From: Cryptosporangium minutisporangium
Lineage (GTDB): Bacteria; Actinomycetota; Actinomycetes; Mycobacteriales; Cryptosporangiaceae
Reading direction: 5' to 3'
DNA length: 64,000 nt
Assembly: GCF_039536245.1 (NCBI RefSeq)
Contig: NZ_BAAAYN010000017.1
Location: forward strand, 247,801 to 311,800
In this document: piece after piece, positions 55,441 to 63,678 of the stretch
How the letters are laid out: the number at the start of each line of letters is the position of its first letter
Numbering within the stretch: position 1 is the first letter of the stretch
Program-made: the position numbers and the translations under genes
Notes under the pieces: model-generated
What the model was told of the DNA's origin: nothing
Seen by the model: only the letters and a program-made list of their open reading frames with translations
Databases searched by the model: none

Positions 55441-56664
55441 ATGGATTTTGAGCCCAGCGCGCGAGCGCAGGAGTACATCGACCGCCTGACCGAGTTCATG
55501 GACTCGCACGTCTACCCGGCCGAGCCCGTGTACGAGACGCAGCGCGCCGAGCTCACCGCCGCCGGTCAGCCGCACCAGCTTCCGCCGATCGTCGAGGACC
55601 TCAAGCGGGAGGCCCGGTCGCGCGGGCTGTGGAACCTCTTCCTCCCCGACTCCAAGGACCCCGAGCACGGTCTCAGCGTCACCGACTACGCGTCGCTGGC
55701 CGAGATCACCGGACGCTCGCCGCAGCTCGCCCCGGAGGCGATCAACTGCGCGGCGCCCGACACCGGCAACATGGAGCTGCTCCACCTGTTCGGCACCGAC
55801 GAGCAGCAGGAGACCTGGCTGAAGCCGCTGCTCAACGGCGAGATCCGCAGCTGCTTCGGGATGACGGAGCCGGACGTGGCCAGCTCCGATGCCCGCAACA
55901 TCAGCACCCGGATCGTCCGCGACGGCGACGACTACGTGATCAACGGTCGTAAGTGGTGGACGAGCGGCGCCGCCGACCCGCGCTGCAAGGTCATGATCCT
56001 GATGGGCAAGACCGATCCGGACGGTCCCACCTACGCCCAGCAGTCGATGGTGCTCGTGCCGATGGACTCCCCCGGCTTGGAGGTCGTCCGCGACCTCAGC
56101 GTCTTCGGCTACCACGACCAGCACGGCCACTGCGAGATCCGGCTGACCGACGTCCGGGTGCCGGTGAGCAACCGGCTCGGCCCGGAGAACAGCGCGTTCG
56201 CGCTGGCGCAGCAGCGGCTCGGCCCCGGCCGCATCCACCACTGCATGCGGGCGATCGGCATGGCCGAGCGGGCACTCGAGGCGATGTGCCAGCGCGCCAC
56301 CACCCGGGTCGCGTTCGGCAAGGAGCTTTCCCGGCAGGGCGTCGTCCAGCAGTGGATCGCCGAGTCCCGGATGGCGATCGAGCAGGCCCGCCTGCTGACG
56401 CTGAAGACCGCATGGCTGATCGACAAGAAGGGCTTCCAGTCGGCCCGGACCGAGGTCGCCGCGATCAAGGTCGTGGTGCCGCAGATGGCGACCAGCATCC
56501 TGGACAAGGCGATCCAGCTGCACGGTGGTGGCGGCGTCAGCGGCGACTTCCCGCTGGCGCGGGCGTACGCCGGTCTGCGGACGCTCCGCCTGGCCGACGG
56601 CCCGGACGAGGTGCACATCATGTCGGTGGCCCGCACCGAGCTGGCGCCGTACCTCGGTAAGTGA
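55441..56664 (+). CDS. Acyl-CoA dehydrogenase family protein
   Basis: The 407-residue flavoprotein has the FAD/substrate loop CFGMTEPDVASSD, the second conserved strand INGRKWWTSGA, the R-rich FGKELSRQGVVQ and the C-terminal IQLHGGGGVSGDFPLA. It is closest to long-chain FadE-like or ACAD10/11-like enzymes, from the tripeptide GPG after the catalytic helix. Catalytic base identity cannot be settled by eye. The ATG at 55441 has GGGAGGA; the upstream open frame is spurious. It overlaps tetR by four bases. Confidence 0.93.
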   Translation: MDFEPSARAQEYIDRLTEFMDSHVYPAEPVYETQRAELTAAGQPHQLPPIVEDLKREARSRGLWNLFLPDSKDPEHGLSVTDYASLAEITGRSPQLAPEAINCAAPDTGNMELLHLFGTDEQQETWLKPLLNGEIRSCFGMTEPDVASSDARNISTRIVRDGDDYVINGRKWWTSGAADPRCKVMILMGKTDPDGPTYAQQSMVLVPMDSPGLEVVRDLSVFGYHDQHGHCEIRLTDVRVPVSNRLGPENSAFALAQQRLGPGRIHHCMRAIGMAERALEAMCQRATTRVAFGKELSRQGVVQQWIAESRMAIEQARLLTLKTAWLIDKKGFQSARTEVAAIKVVVPQMATSILDKAIQLHGGGGVSGDFPLARAYAGLRTLRLADGPDEVHIMSVARTELAPYLGK

Positions 56665-57287
56665 GTGTTCCGGTGAGACGTCGACTCACGTCGGCGTCCA
56701 GGCGCGAGCAGCTGATGTCCGTGGCCCTGGACGAGTTCGGGCGGCGCGGGTTCCACCTGACCCAGATGGAGCACGTCGCCGCCGCGGCCGGCGTCTCGAA
56801 GGGCCTGCTCTACCAGCACTTCGAGTCCAAGGAAGAGCTGTTCGCAGCGGTCACCGCGGCGATCGTCGAGGACCTGTCCCAGCGATTGCACGCGGCGACC
56901 GTGCCGACCGATCCGGCGCTGGAGCGGGTCCGGGTACTGGCGAAGACGTTGTTCGACTTCGCCACCGGCCAGCCCAGCGCCTGGGCGGTGATCATCCGGC
57001 ACTTCGACAAGCCCGAAGTCGGGGACGAGCTCCGGGGCCTGCGAGACGGGCTCGGCGCGATCATCGTCGACCTGATGCTGCTCAACCGCCGTAATAATCC
57101 GACCCGGCTCGCCGCGGCCGAACCGGTGGTCACGCTGCTCGCGCCGATGGTGACCGGCGGGCTGATGTCGCTGATCTCGTGGTGGCTCGACCATCCCGAG
57201 GTCTCCCGGGAGCGTGCCGAGTCGATGGCGGTCGACTTTCTCTGGCTCGGGTTGGAGCGGATCCGTGCCGGCGAGCGCCTAACCTGA
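56661..57287 (+). CDS. TetR-family repressor
   Basis: The 208-residue protein has an N-terminal HTH (TSASRREQLMSVALDEFGRRG, then MEHVAAAAGVSKGLLYQHFESKEEL) and a helical ligand domain. It is co-transcribed with the acyl-CoA dehydrogenase (GTGA overlap) and probably represses both that gene and the divergent SDR operon from the site at 55382. An acyl-CoA or fatty acid ligand fits the context. Confidence 0.93.
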   Translation: MSVPVRRRLTSASRREQLMSVALDEFGRRGFHLTQMEHVAAAAGVSKGLLYQHFESKEELFAAVTAAIVEDLSQRLHAATVPTDPALERVRVLAKTLFDFATGQPSAWAVIIRHFDKPEVGDELRGLRDGLGAIIVDLMLLNRRNNPTRLAAAEPVVTLLAPMVTGGLMSLISWWLDHPEVSRERAESMAVDFLWLGLERIRAGERLT

Positions 57288-57450
57288 CCGACTTGGCCGG
57301 ACCGCGCGGGTCCACTGGGAACCGTTGCCGTCGGAAGGGCTGGACCTCATCGTCCCACCTCCCATTGGTACCGATAGGGGTGGATCGAGCGTGAGCCGCT
57401 TCAGGCCAAACGTCAAGCATGCCCAGATATGAGCAGCACAAACACGCGAC

Positions 57451-57480
57451 GGCCCGGAGCACCTTTCGGTGCTCCGGGCC
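57451..57480. terminator. Terminator downstream of hbhA
   Basis: A perfect 13-base stem (GGCCCGGAGCACC and its complement) with a TTTC/GAAA loop lies 18 bases beyond the hbhA stop codon. It is one of the cleanest stem-loops in the window and may also serve the TetR gene from the left. Confidence 0.85.
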
Positions 57481-57497
57481 GTTTGTGACCTGGTAGG

Positions 57498-57959
57498 TCA
57501 GCCGATCTTGTCGCCGGCCTTCTCGGTGGCGGTCTCCGCGTCGGACGCCGCCTTCTTCACGGACGTCCGGGCAGCCTTGACCTGCGACTTGGCGGTCTTG
57601 GTCTGCTCGACGGCGGCCTGGGTCGCCGGGTCCTTGCGGATGTTCGACACCAGCTTCTCGCCGCGGTTCGCGAACTCCGAGTAGGTCCCGGTCACGCGCC
57701 CCTGGACGTCGGTGATCGAGCTGCGCAGCGTCTGCGGCAGCACCCGGGCCTGGTACTGCAGGTCCTTGACCTGGCTGCGCAGCAGCTCGACGACCGCTCC
57801 CTGGTAGCGCGGGAGCGAGCGGATCTGCTCCACGGCGTAGTCCGCGGCGCCGACGTAGGCGTAGAGGCCACGACGCGCGTCCGGCAGCGCGAACTTGACG
57901 TCGCCCTTGGCCTCGACGGTGTTGCCGGTCTTCTTGGTTTCGGTCTTGGCAGTGGCCAC
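57498..57959 (-). CDS. hbhA: Heparin-binding hemagglutinin-like protein
   Basis: HbhA in mycobacteria is a surface and intracellular lipid-associated adhesin with a Lys-rich tail. This 153-residue protein has the same plan: a short Lys/Thr start, a domain (DARRGLYAYVGAADYAVEQ, then YQGAVVELLRSQ) and a long helical body that ends in Lys/Ala-rich repeats (TKTAKSQVKAARTSVKKAAS). The pathogen-type PAKKA repeats are shorter. The gene upstream is the XRE regulator, the same pair as Rv0474-Rv0475 in M. tuberculosis. In a soil organism a host-binding role is doubtful; lipid droplet or envelope function is more likely. Confidence 0.85.
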   Translation of the reverse strand: MATAKTETKKTGNTVEAKGDVKFALPDARRGLYAYVGAADYAVEQIRSLPRYQGAVVELLRSQVKDLQYQARVLPQTLRSSITDVQGRVTGTYSEFANRGEKLVSNIRKDPATQAAVEQTKTAKSQVKAARTSVKKAASDAETATEKAGDKIG

Positions 57960-58067
57960 GATGGATTCCTCCCTGGCTGGTGCGTTTGGGGTTGGGCCCG
58001 TGCGTCTTCGACGCGAGCCGCGCCGAAGGCATCGGCGGTACCAGCCCGGCAGCGGCGCCGGGACGGC

Positions 58068-58553
58068 TCAGGACTGCGTTGCGCTGGGGGTTTCGGCCAC
58101 CGGCTCCGCAGCCTCCGACGACGCGAGCGGAACCTCGGCCGGGTCGACAGCGGTGCTTGCAGTGACCTCGTTCTCACGCCGGAACGAGTGGTAGATCTCC
58201 AGCAGGATCTGCTTCTGACGGTCGGTGAGGTACTCGTCCGCCGTGATCGCGGACGCCGTGGCGCCGAGCGTCCCGTCCGTCCGCAAGCCCTCGACGTCGT
58301 CGAGCGTCTCCCGGTCGAGCAGTCCCGCGTGGACGTACAGGGTCTCGGCGGAGATCCGCAGCGCCTTGGCGATCTGCTGGAGGATCTCTGCCGACGGTTT
58401 ACGGAGCCCGCGCTCGATCTGGCTGAGGTACGGGTTGCTGATGCCGGCCTGCTTCGCCAGCTGCCGGAGCGAGATCTGCGAGCCCGCCCGCTGCTCGCGG
58501 ATGAACTCGCCGAGCGTCCGGACCGCGTCCTGCGGTGACTTGAGCGAAGACAC
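58068..58553 (-). CDS. XRE-family regulator (Rv0474-like)
   Basis: The 161-residue protein has an HTH_3 domain at about 10-65 (SLRQLAKQAGISNPYLSQIERGLRKPS) and a helical C-terminal part of unknown type that ends in a Ser/Thr/Glu/Pro-rich tail. The GTG at 58553 follows GGGAGCGAGG; in-frame GTG 58571 and the ORF start at 58625 are alternatives. The gene lies 108 bases upstream of hbhA, as in mycobacteria. GCTAGC repeats just upstream are candidate binding sites. Confidence 0.9.
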   Translation of the reverse strand: MSSLKSPQDAVRTLGEFIREQRAGSQISLRQLAKQAGISNPYLSQIERGLRKPSAEILQQIAKALRISAETLYVHAGLLDRETLDDVEGLRTDGTLGATASAITADEYLTDRQKQILLEIYHSFRRENEVTASTAVDPAEVPLASSEAAEPVAETPSATQS

Positions 58554-58608
58554 GGGCCTCGCTCCCTTCACCGCTCGATCCACCCCGACGCTCGCTACGC
58601 TACCCCGA

Positions 58609-58651
58609 GTGCTAGCTAGCAGCAAGCACTTCCGCTAGGCGTTGCTAGCAC
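58609..58651. promoter_or_regulatory. GCTAGC-type repeats upstream of the XRE gene
   Basis: GTGCTAGC at 58609 and GCTAGCAC at 58644 form a perfect inverted pair. TAGCTAGCA and CGCTAGG lie between them, so the motif TGCTAGC occurs about three times in 43 bases. Placement at the promoter fits autoregulation by the XRE protein. Confidence 0.55.
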
Positions 58652-58699
58652 ACAGGCTCGAAGCTGGAGAAAACCCGCTGGTAGAGGCGGGTGAGAGGG

Positions 58700-60529
58700 C
58701 TAGGGCGTGGCGCTGCCCACACCTGCTACCAGAGCGGACAGGACCGCACGAGCGGCCCGGTCAGCCATCCGGAACGGGGCGGCGTTCGTCCGCGGCCGAG
58801 CGAACGCCGCCGCTCCGCGCGAGCTGGTGTACCAGCCGATCGCGAACCGACGCGGGTGCTCCTCGCCGTTCCGGTTCACGATCCGATGTTCGCCGCTCGT
58901 CCGTAGGCGTCCGGTGGGCACGGCGTCCACGGTCTCCTCCACGCCCTGCCCGGACGCCATCAGGTCGCGGAGGAGTTCGTCGGCGGTGGCGCTCACGCTC
59001 GGCCTCGGCAACCGCGCCTCGACCAGAGCATCCGCTTCGACGACCGGCGGAGCGGCCGACGAGCAGGCCCGGAACCGCCCGTCGACGCCGTCGATCCGGA
59101 CGTCCGGCCCGAGAAAGTGGACGATGCCGGCCCGAGAGAGTGCGACCAGCTGTTCGAGTCGGAACGCCGGCGGCCCGCTGGCCAGGAAACTGAAGAACCC
59201 GTGCCACCACCCGTCGAGCTCCTCGACCTGGCTCCGTCCGGACAGGCGTCCACTTCCGACCAGCCGCGGCAACTGCGCGTAGACCGACAGCAGCGCGAGG
59301 AAAGCCCCGAGATCGGCGCTGTACGCCTGGTCGTTCCGCCGGGCGACGTCCGCTTGGACGTAGGCCCGTAACGCGTCTTGCACCGCGTCGTCGTCAGCGA
59401 AGCGCGCCTCGGCCAACGGACGGTCGAGCCGGTCGAGGTCGAGCCGGTCCTCCTCGGCCGGAACGGCCGAAGCCACCAGATCGACGCGCGCCGTGCCGTA
59501 CCAGGGAACCTCGGCGTACGCGGCGGCGAACTCCGCCCACGGCAGCGTGGTGCGCTCGGGATGGGCGGTGAACAGCTCGTGGTAGTAGCCCCAGCCGATC
59601 TCCTTGGCGATCAGCGGCCACACGTCCCGGCGGAACTCGAGTGGGCCGCTCAGCGCGTCGATCTGCTCGGGGCCGAAGAACCGAGGCAGCGGGGCGGGCT
59701 TCCCGGCCAGGCGGTAGCCGGTTTTGGCGTGGTAGGGCACCCCGCGCCCCGAGCCGACGTGTAGCCGCGGCTCCCTTCCGGACGGTAGGTAGGTTCCGTC
59801 GTCCAGGTACCGCCCGCCTCGTCCCTCGGTGAGCAGCACGACCAGGTCCACGAAGGCCAGGCCGAGCCCGCGGACGAGCACGTCCTGCTGTGGTCTCAGA
59901 GCGGCGAGGTCGAGGTCCGCGGTGTAGGCGGGTGGCACGTAGGTCAAGCCATTGGCCTGCGCGTACGCCGACAGCCGCGCGGCCTCGCCGGTCGGCTCGG
60001 CGTCCAGGTGCCCGAGCGCGAGCACGACGACGTCGGCCTCCAGCGGCTCCGTTGTCCCGGCGAGGTGGATCAGCTGGCGACGGTCCGGCCCGTCCACGAC
60101 CCGGACGGCCCGATCGGCGACGACGTCGATCGTGACGTTGGGCGGCGCGCCTGCGCGGACCCGGTCGAAGACCCAGGACAGGTAGCCGCTCTGCACCTGG
60201 CGGCTGACGAACGAGCGGCCCTCGACGTCCGGGGCGCCGGTCTCCCCCGCCCACTCGTGCAGAGCGGGGCCGGCCGCGAGTGGCCCCTCCACCAGCACCG
60301 TCTCGTCCGGGAACATCGTGACGTCCTCGGCCATCGAGTTCATCAGGAGCAGCGGGGACTGGTCGGCCCGCCACACCCGTCCGGCGCCCGGTGGATGCGG
60401 GTCGACCAGCGTGACGCGGACCGGCTGGGCGCCGAGCAGCTCCGGCGCGTTCGCCACCAGCCGTTCGAGCAACCCGGTCGCACCCGGCCCGGCACCGATC
60501 ACGACGAGCCGGGTGGGTTCTGCCGTCAT
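58700..60529 (-). CDS. FAD/NAD(P)-binding protein (NAD_binding_9 type)
   Basis: The 609-residue protein opens with a dinucleotide-binding motif (VVIGAGPGATGLLERL at 9-24), has an LMNSM segment near 62-66 and a second nucleotide segment (DVVVLALGHLDAEPTG near 165-180) in the order of the NAD_binding_9 family of putative flavoprotein monooxygenases. No substrate can be named. It is divergent from the TipA-type MerR gene; the MerR operator promoter lies 61 bases from its start. Confidence 0.88.
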   Translation of the reverse strand: MTAEPTRLVVIGAGPGATGLLERLVANAPELLGAQPVRVTLVDPHPPGAGRVWRADQSPLLLMNSMAEDVTMFPDETVLVEGPLAAGPALHEWAGETGAPDVEGRSFVSRQVQSGYLSWVFDRVRAGAPPNVTIDVVADRAVRVVDGPDRRQLIHLAGTTEPLEADVVVLALGHLDAEPTGEAARLSAYAQANGLTYVPPAYTADLDLAALRPQQDVLVRGLGLAFVDLVVLLTEGRGGRYLDDGTYLPSGREPRLHVGSGRGVPYHAKTGYRLAGKPAPLPRFFGPEQIDALSGPLEFRRDVWPLIAKEIGWGYYHELFTAHPERTTLPWAEFAAAYAEVPWYGTARVDLVASAVPAEEDRLDLDRLDRPLAEARFADDDAVQDALRAYVQADVARRNDQAYSADLGAFLALLSVYAQLPRLVGSGRLSGRSQVEELDGWWHGFFSFLASGPPAFRLEQLVALSRAGIVHFLGPDVRIDGVDGRFRACSSAAPPVVEADALVEARLPRPSVSATADELLRDLMASGQGVEETVDAVPTGRLRTSGEHRIVNRNGEEHPRRFAIGWYTSSRGAAAFARPRTNAAPFRMADRAARAVLSALVAGVGSATP

Positions 60530-60589
60530 CCGCAGCTCCTCGGCCCAGTTCTCCTACGGGCATAGTAGGCGCTGCTGCACGTGGATGTC

Positions 60590-60620
60590 TTGACCCTCAC
60601 GCGACGTGAGTCCCTACCGT
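60590..60620 (+). promoter_or_regulatory. MerR-type promoter with 19-bp spacer and dyad
   Basis: TTGACC and TACCGT are separated by 19 bases rather than 17. The spacer holds the perfect dyad CTCACG-CGA-CGTGAG. Long spacers with such a dyad are the hallmark of promoters twisted into shape by MerR activators, and the dyad resembles known TipA-class sites. The gene begins at 60705. Confidence 0.85.
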
Positions 60621-60704
60621 CCTTCTCATCCGCATTGAATTCTTTTCGAAGGGCGTCTGCTGAGGTCGCTCGGAGGTTCAAAGAGTTCACCCAAGGGAGG
60701 GCGA

Positions 60705-61466
60705 ATGAACTGGTCAGTCGGGCAGGTGGCGAAGGAAGCGGGGATAACCGTCCGCACCCTGCACCACTACGACGAGATCGGGCTGCTCTCCCCCAGCGGA
60801 CGTACGAGCGCCGGCTACCGCCGCTACTCGTACACCGACCTCGAGCGGCTGCAACGCATCCTCGCGTACCGGCAGCTGGGGTTCGGACTGGAGGAAATCG
60901 CGGCGATCCTGGACGACAGCTCCGTCGATCCGATCGATCACCTGCGTCGGCAGCACACGCTGCTCACGGGGAAGATCGACGAGCTACAGCAGATGGTCGC
61001 CGCCGTCGAAAAAACGATGGAGGCGAGAAGGATGGGCGTTTCGCTCAACCCGCAGGAGATGTTCGAGGTGTTCGGCGAGAACGACCCGACGCAGTACGAG
61101 GAAGAGGTCAAGGAGCGCTGGGGCGACACCGAGGCCTACCGGCAGTCCCAGCAGCGGACCGCGCAGTACACCAAGGACGACTGGCTGACGATCAAGGCCG
61201 AAGCGGCCGCCATCGTCGAGCGGTTCCGCGCCGCGTTCCTGGCCGGCACTCCGGCGGACTCCCCGGAGGCGATGGACGCCGCCGAGGAGCACCGGCAGCA
61301 CATCACCCGGTGGTTCTACGACTGCTCCTACGAGATCCACCGTGGTCTCGGCACGATGTACGTCGAGGACGATCGCTTCACGGTGAACTACGACTCGGAG
61401 ACGCCCGGCTTGGCGGCCTACCTCCGAGACGCGATTCACGCGAACGCGACTCGCGCCGGTAAGTAA
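60705..61466 (+). CDS. TipA-like MerR-family activator with TipAS ligand domain
   Basis: The 253-residue protein has the MerR winged helix (SVGQVAKEAGITVRTLHHYDEIGLLSPSGRT), the dimerising coiled coil (about 75-110) and a C-terminal TipAS domain (SLNPQEMFEVFG, then EAYRQSQQRTAQYTKDDW, ITRWFYDCSYEIHRGLG). Length is the usual one for TipAL. TipAS domains bind thiopeptides and other hydrophobic compounds and then activate their own promoter. GGGAGGG precedes the ATG. The upstream 19-bp-spacer promoter indicates autoactivation; the divergent FAD gene may belong to the regulon. Confidence 0.95.
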   Translation: MNWSVGQVAKEAGITVRTLHHYDEIGLLSPSGRTSAGYRRYSYTDLERLQRILAYRQLGFGLEEIAAILDDSSVDPIDHLRRQHTLLTGKIDELQQMVAAVEKTMEARRMGVSLNPQEMFEVFGENDPTQYEEEVKERWGDTEAYRQSQQRTAQYTKDDWLTIKAEAAAIVERFRAAFLAGTPADSPEAMDAAEEHRQHITRWFYDCSYEIHRGLGTMYVEDDRFTVNYDSETPGLAAYLRDAIHANATRAGK

Positions 61467-61525
61467 CCCGACAGCGGCGCCACCGCGCGCCCCTTAGCGT
61501 CGCGATCGAGCTGAGGGGGTGCGCG

Positions 61526-62359
61526 GTGGAGTCGTGGGTGATCGCGATGGTGTTCGCCGGTGTCGTCGTGGTGGCCGCCGTCGTCGGCGTCGCGGTGACG
61601 ACCCGGTCGGTCATCCGCGGGGTGTTCGGCGGCGGGGACGTGTTCGGGGCCTCGACGTCCGGCGGCGGCGGCTCGTCTGGCGGCTCGTCCGGCGGCTCGT
61701 CCGGCGGCTCGTCCGGCGGCTCGTCCGGCGGCTCGTCCGGCGGGGACCTGTTCGTCGGGCTGGCGGACGCAGCGCTGCGCGCGACGGCGGAGTCCGGCCG
61801 CGAGGAGTTGGCCCGGATGACCAGCGTGCTGCGCGAGGACGTCGCCGAGCTGCGTTCCCGTTCCGAATCGGCAGCAGTGAACACCGCACTCACCCGCGCC
61901 ACCCAGCACGTCGAGGCGTTCGCGTCCGGCGGCCAGAGCCACCTCTACCGAGCCACCGCGGCGATGGCGGAGGCCGGCCGGTTGCTCGCGCCGACCGGTC
62001 GGCCCGCCTGTCTGTTCAACCCGGCGCACGGACCGGCCTCCGTCGAGGTCGACTGGTCGCCCGCCGGGAGCATGCCGCGCCGCGTCCCGGTCTGCGCCGA
62101 GGACGCTGCCCGGATCACCGCGGGACAGCCACCGCGGGTCCGGCAGGTGCCGACCGACGTCGGTCCGCGCCCCTACTTCGCCGCGAGCCACCTCTACGCC
62201 GACTGGGTACTCGGGTGGTACGCCGGTGAAGACCCGTATCTGACCGCCCGCCTGCTCGCCGGAACCGACCTCGGCGCGCACCTTCCGGACCGCATCCAGG
62301 GACGACGGGAATCGGGTTCGGACAACCCGATGGGGACGTTCGGCACCGTCCATCCGTGA
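61526..62359 (+). CDS. Membrane protein with Gly-Ser repeat linker
   Basis: The 277-residue protein has an N-terminal membrane helix (about 5-25), then a Gly/Ser stretch with six or more GGSS units coded by near-identical 12-base repeats (61675-61742), and a soluble part rich in Ala/Arg/Glu (RATAESGREELARMTSVLRED). The C-terminal 130 residues contain a conserved-looking NPAHGPASVEVDW and ADWVLGWYAGEDPYL. I recognise no family. The linker makes the soluble part freely movable. It is followed by the PrsW-like gene after 121 bases. Confidence 0.75.
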   Translation: MESWVIAMVFAGVVVVAAVVGVAVTTRSVIRGVFGGGDVFGASTSGGGGSSGGSSGGSSGGSSGGSSGGSSGGDLFVGLADAALRATAESGREELARMTSVLREDVAELRSRSESAAVNTALTRATQHVEAFASGGQSHLYRATAAMAEAGRLLAPTGRPACLFNPAHGPASVEVDWSPAGSMPRRVPVCAEDAARITAGQPPRVRQVPTDVGPRPYFAASHLYADWVLGWYAGEDPYLTARLLAGTDLGAHLPDRIQGRRESGSDNPMGTFGTVHP

Positions 62360-62480
62360 CGCAAAGGCGTCCGTCCGCGGCCCGCGAGACAGGTCGATCG
62401 GAATACCCGCGGCAGGTCCATCCGTGACACTCGGGTCAGAGGGAAGGCGAAGTTACGACATTTTTGTCAGTATTTGAGAC

Positions 62481-63617
62481 ATGCAGTGGCGTCGAGACCT
62501 TTGGCTCGTTGTCCTCGCTATCGGCGCGGGCGCCTTCGCCGCGGGAGAACGCATCCTGGCGGCGTCGGACCAACCCGGCCTGGTGACGCCGGTCCTCGTG
62601 GTGGGACTCGCCACCGCACCGGCCGCGTTCTACGCCGCCTGCCTCGGACGTCAGCTGCGTTTCACGCTGCCGACCTGGGTGGTCGTGGCGTCGGCGGCGG
62701 TGGCCGCGCTGCTCGGTGCCGGCATGGCCGGGCTGCTCGCCTACCCGGTGCTGGACGAACTCGGTCCGGTGTCGACGGTGGCGGTGGCGCTGGTGAAGGA
62801 GTCGGTGACGCTGCTCGTACCGCTGGCCGTGCTGTTCGCGCTGCCCACTCGGCGAGCCGCGGACGGCCTGCTGGTCGGAGCGGCGGCCGGCGTCGGGTTC
62901 GCGGTCGCGGAGACGGTCGGGTACCTGGTCACGTCGCCGGACGTCGTCGGACCCACCGCGCACGCGGTGCTGGTTCGCGGGCTGCTCAGCCCGGCGGCCC
63001 ACCTGGCCTGGGCGGGCATCGTGGCCGCGGCGCTCTGGCTGGCCGCGCTGGAGCACTGGAGCGGGCGGGCGCTGCGTCGGCTCGTGCTGGCGATGAGCGG
63101 CGTCGTCGTGTTGCGAGCGCTGTGGGAGAGCGCGGACAGCGTCCCGGTGCGGGTGCTGCTCACCGCGTTGAGCGCGCTGCTGCTCGGGTGGGTGATGGTG
63201 CGGATCATCGGACCGCGTCGGGGCGTTCCGACGCGTGTGCTGGCTCGTCCGGGTGCGGCGACCGACGGCGCGGCCGAGTCGCCCGCCCGTCCGGCGGCCG
63301 CGGCCGGTGCTCACCCAGCGGCTCCGGTCGGTGCTCGTCCGGCGGCTCCGGCCGGCGCTCGTCCGGTGGCGGCGGGTGTGGGCGCCCGCCCAGCAGGCGC
63401 CACCGGCGGGGCGAGTTCCGCGGGCGCGGCCGACCCGGCGCCGATACCGCCCTCCTCAGCGGCCGCCCCGGCTCCCTCGGCCACACCGACCCCGGCCGCA
63501 CCGGACCCGGCCGCACCGGACCCGGCCGCACCGAGTTCCTCTGCCGCGCGGGAGGCCACCGTCGATCCCTCGGCGGCGGCAACAACGGCCAGCGGCTCGG
63601 GAACCAGCAAGGCCTGA
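62481..63617 (+). CDS. PrsW-like intramembrane protease with Pro/Ala-rich tail
   Basis: The 378-residue protein has eight hydrophobic segments up to about residue 235 and the PrsW-type motifs in order: Lys106-Glu107 in VALVKESV, Glu144 in GFAVAETVGY and His174 in SPAAHLAWAG. PrsW cleaves anti-sigma factors in Bacillus. The first motif lacks the usual double Glu (KES instead of EExxK), so activity is uncertain. Residues 250-378 are a Pro/Ala/Ser-rich tail with short repeats. The ATG at 62481 is the only nearby start; the ribosome site is weak. Confidence 0.8.
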   Translation: MQWRRDLWLVVLAIGAGAFAAGERILAASDQPGLVTPVLVVGLATAPAAFYAACLGRQLRFTLPTWVVVASAAVAALLGAGMAGLLAYPVLDELGPVSTVAVALVKESVTLLVPLAVLFALPTRRAADGLLVGAAAGVGFAVAETVGYLVTSPDVVGPTAHAVLVRGLLSPAAHLAWAGIVAAALWLAALEHWSGRALRRLVLAMSGVVVLRALWESADSVPVRVLLTALSALLLGWVMVRIIGPRRGVPTRVLARPGAATDGAAESPARPAAAAGAHPAAPVGARPAAPAGARPVAAGVGARPAGATGGASSAGAADPAPIPPSSAAAPAPSATPTPAAPDPAAPDPAAPSSSAAREATVDPSAAATTASGSGTSKA

Positions 63618-63678
63618 TCACACGTTCCCCAGAAGCTGCATTTCGTCACAGCGGTAACATCACTTACCGTTCTTTTCA

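Noticed and set aside
57498-57959. Virulence adhesin
   Set aside because: The protein has the HbhA plan, but short Lys repeats and a soil-type gene context; no host-interaction genes were seen.
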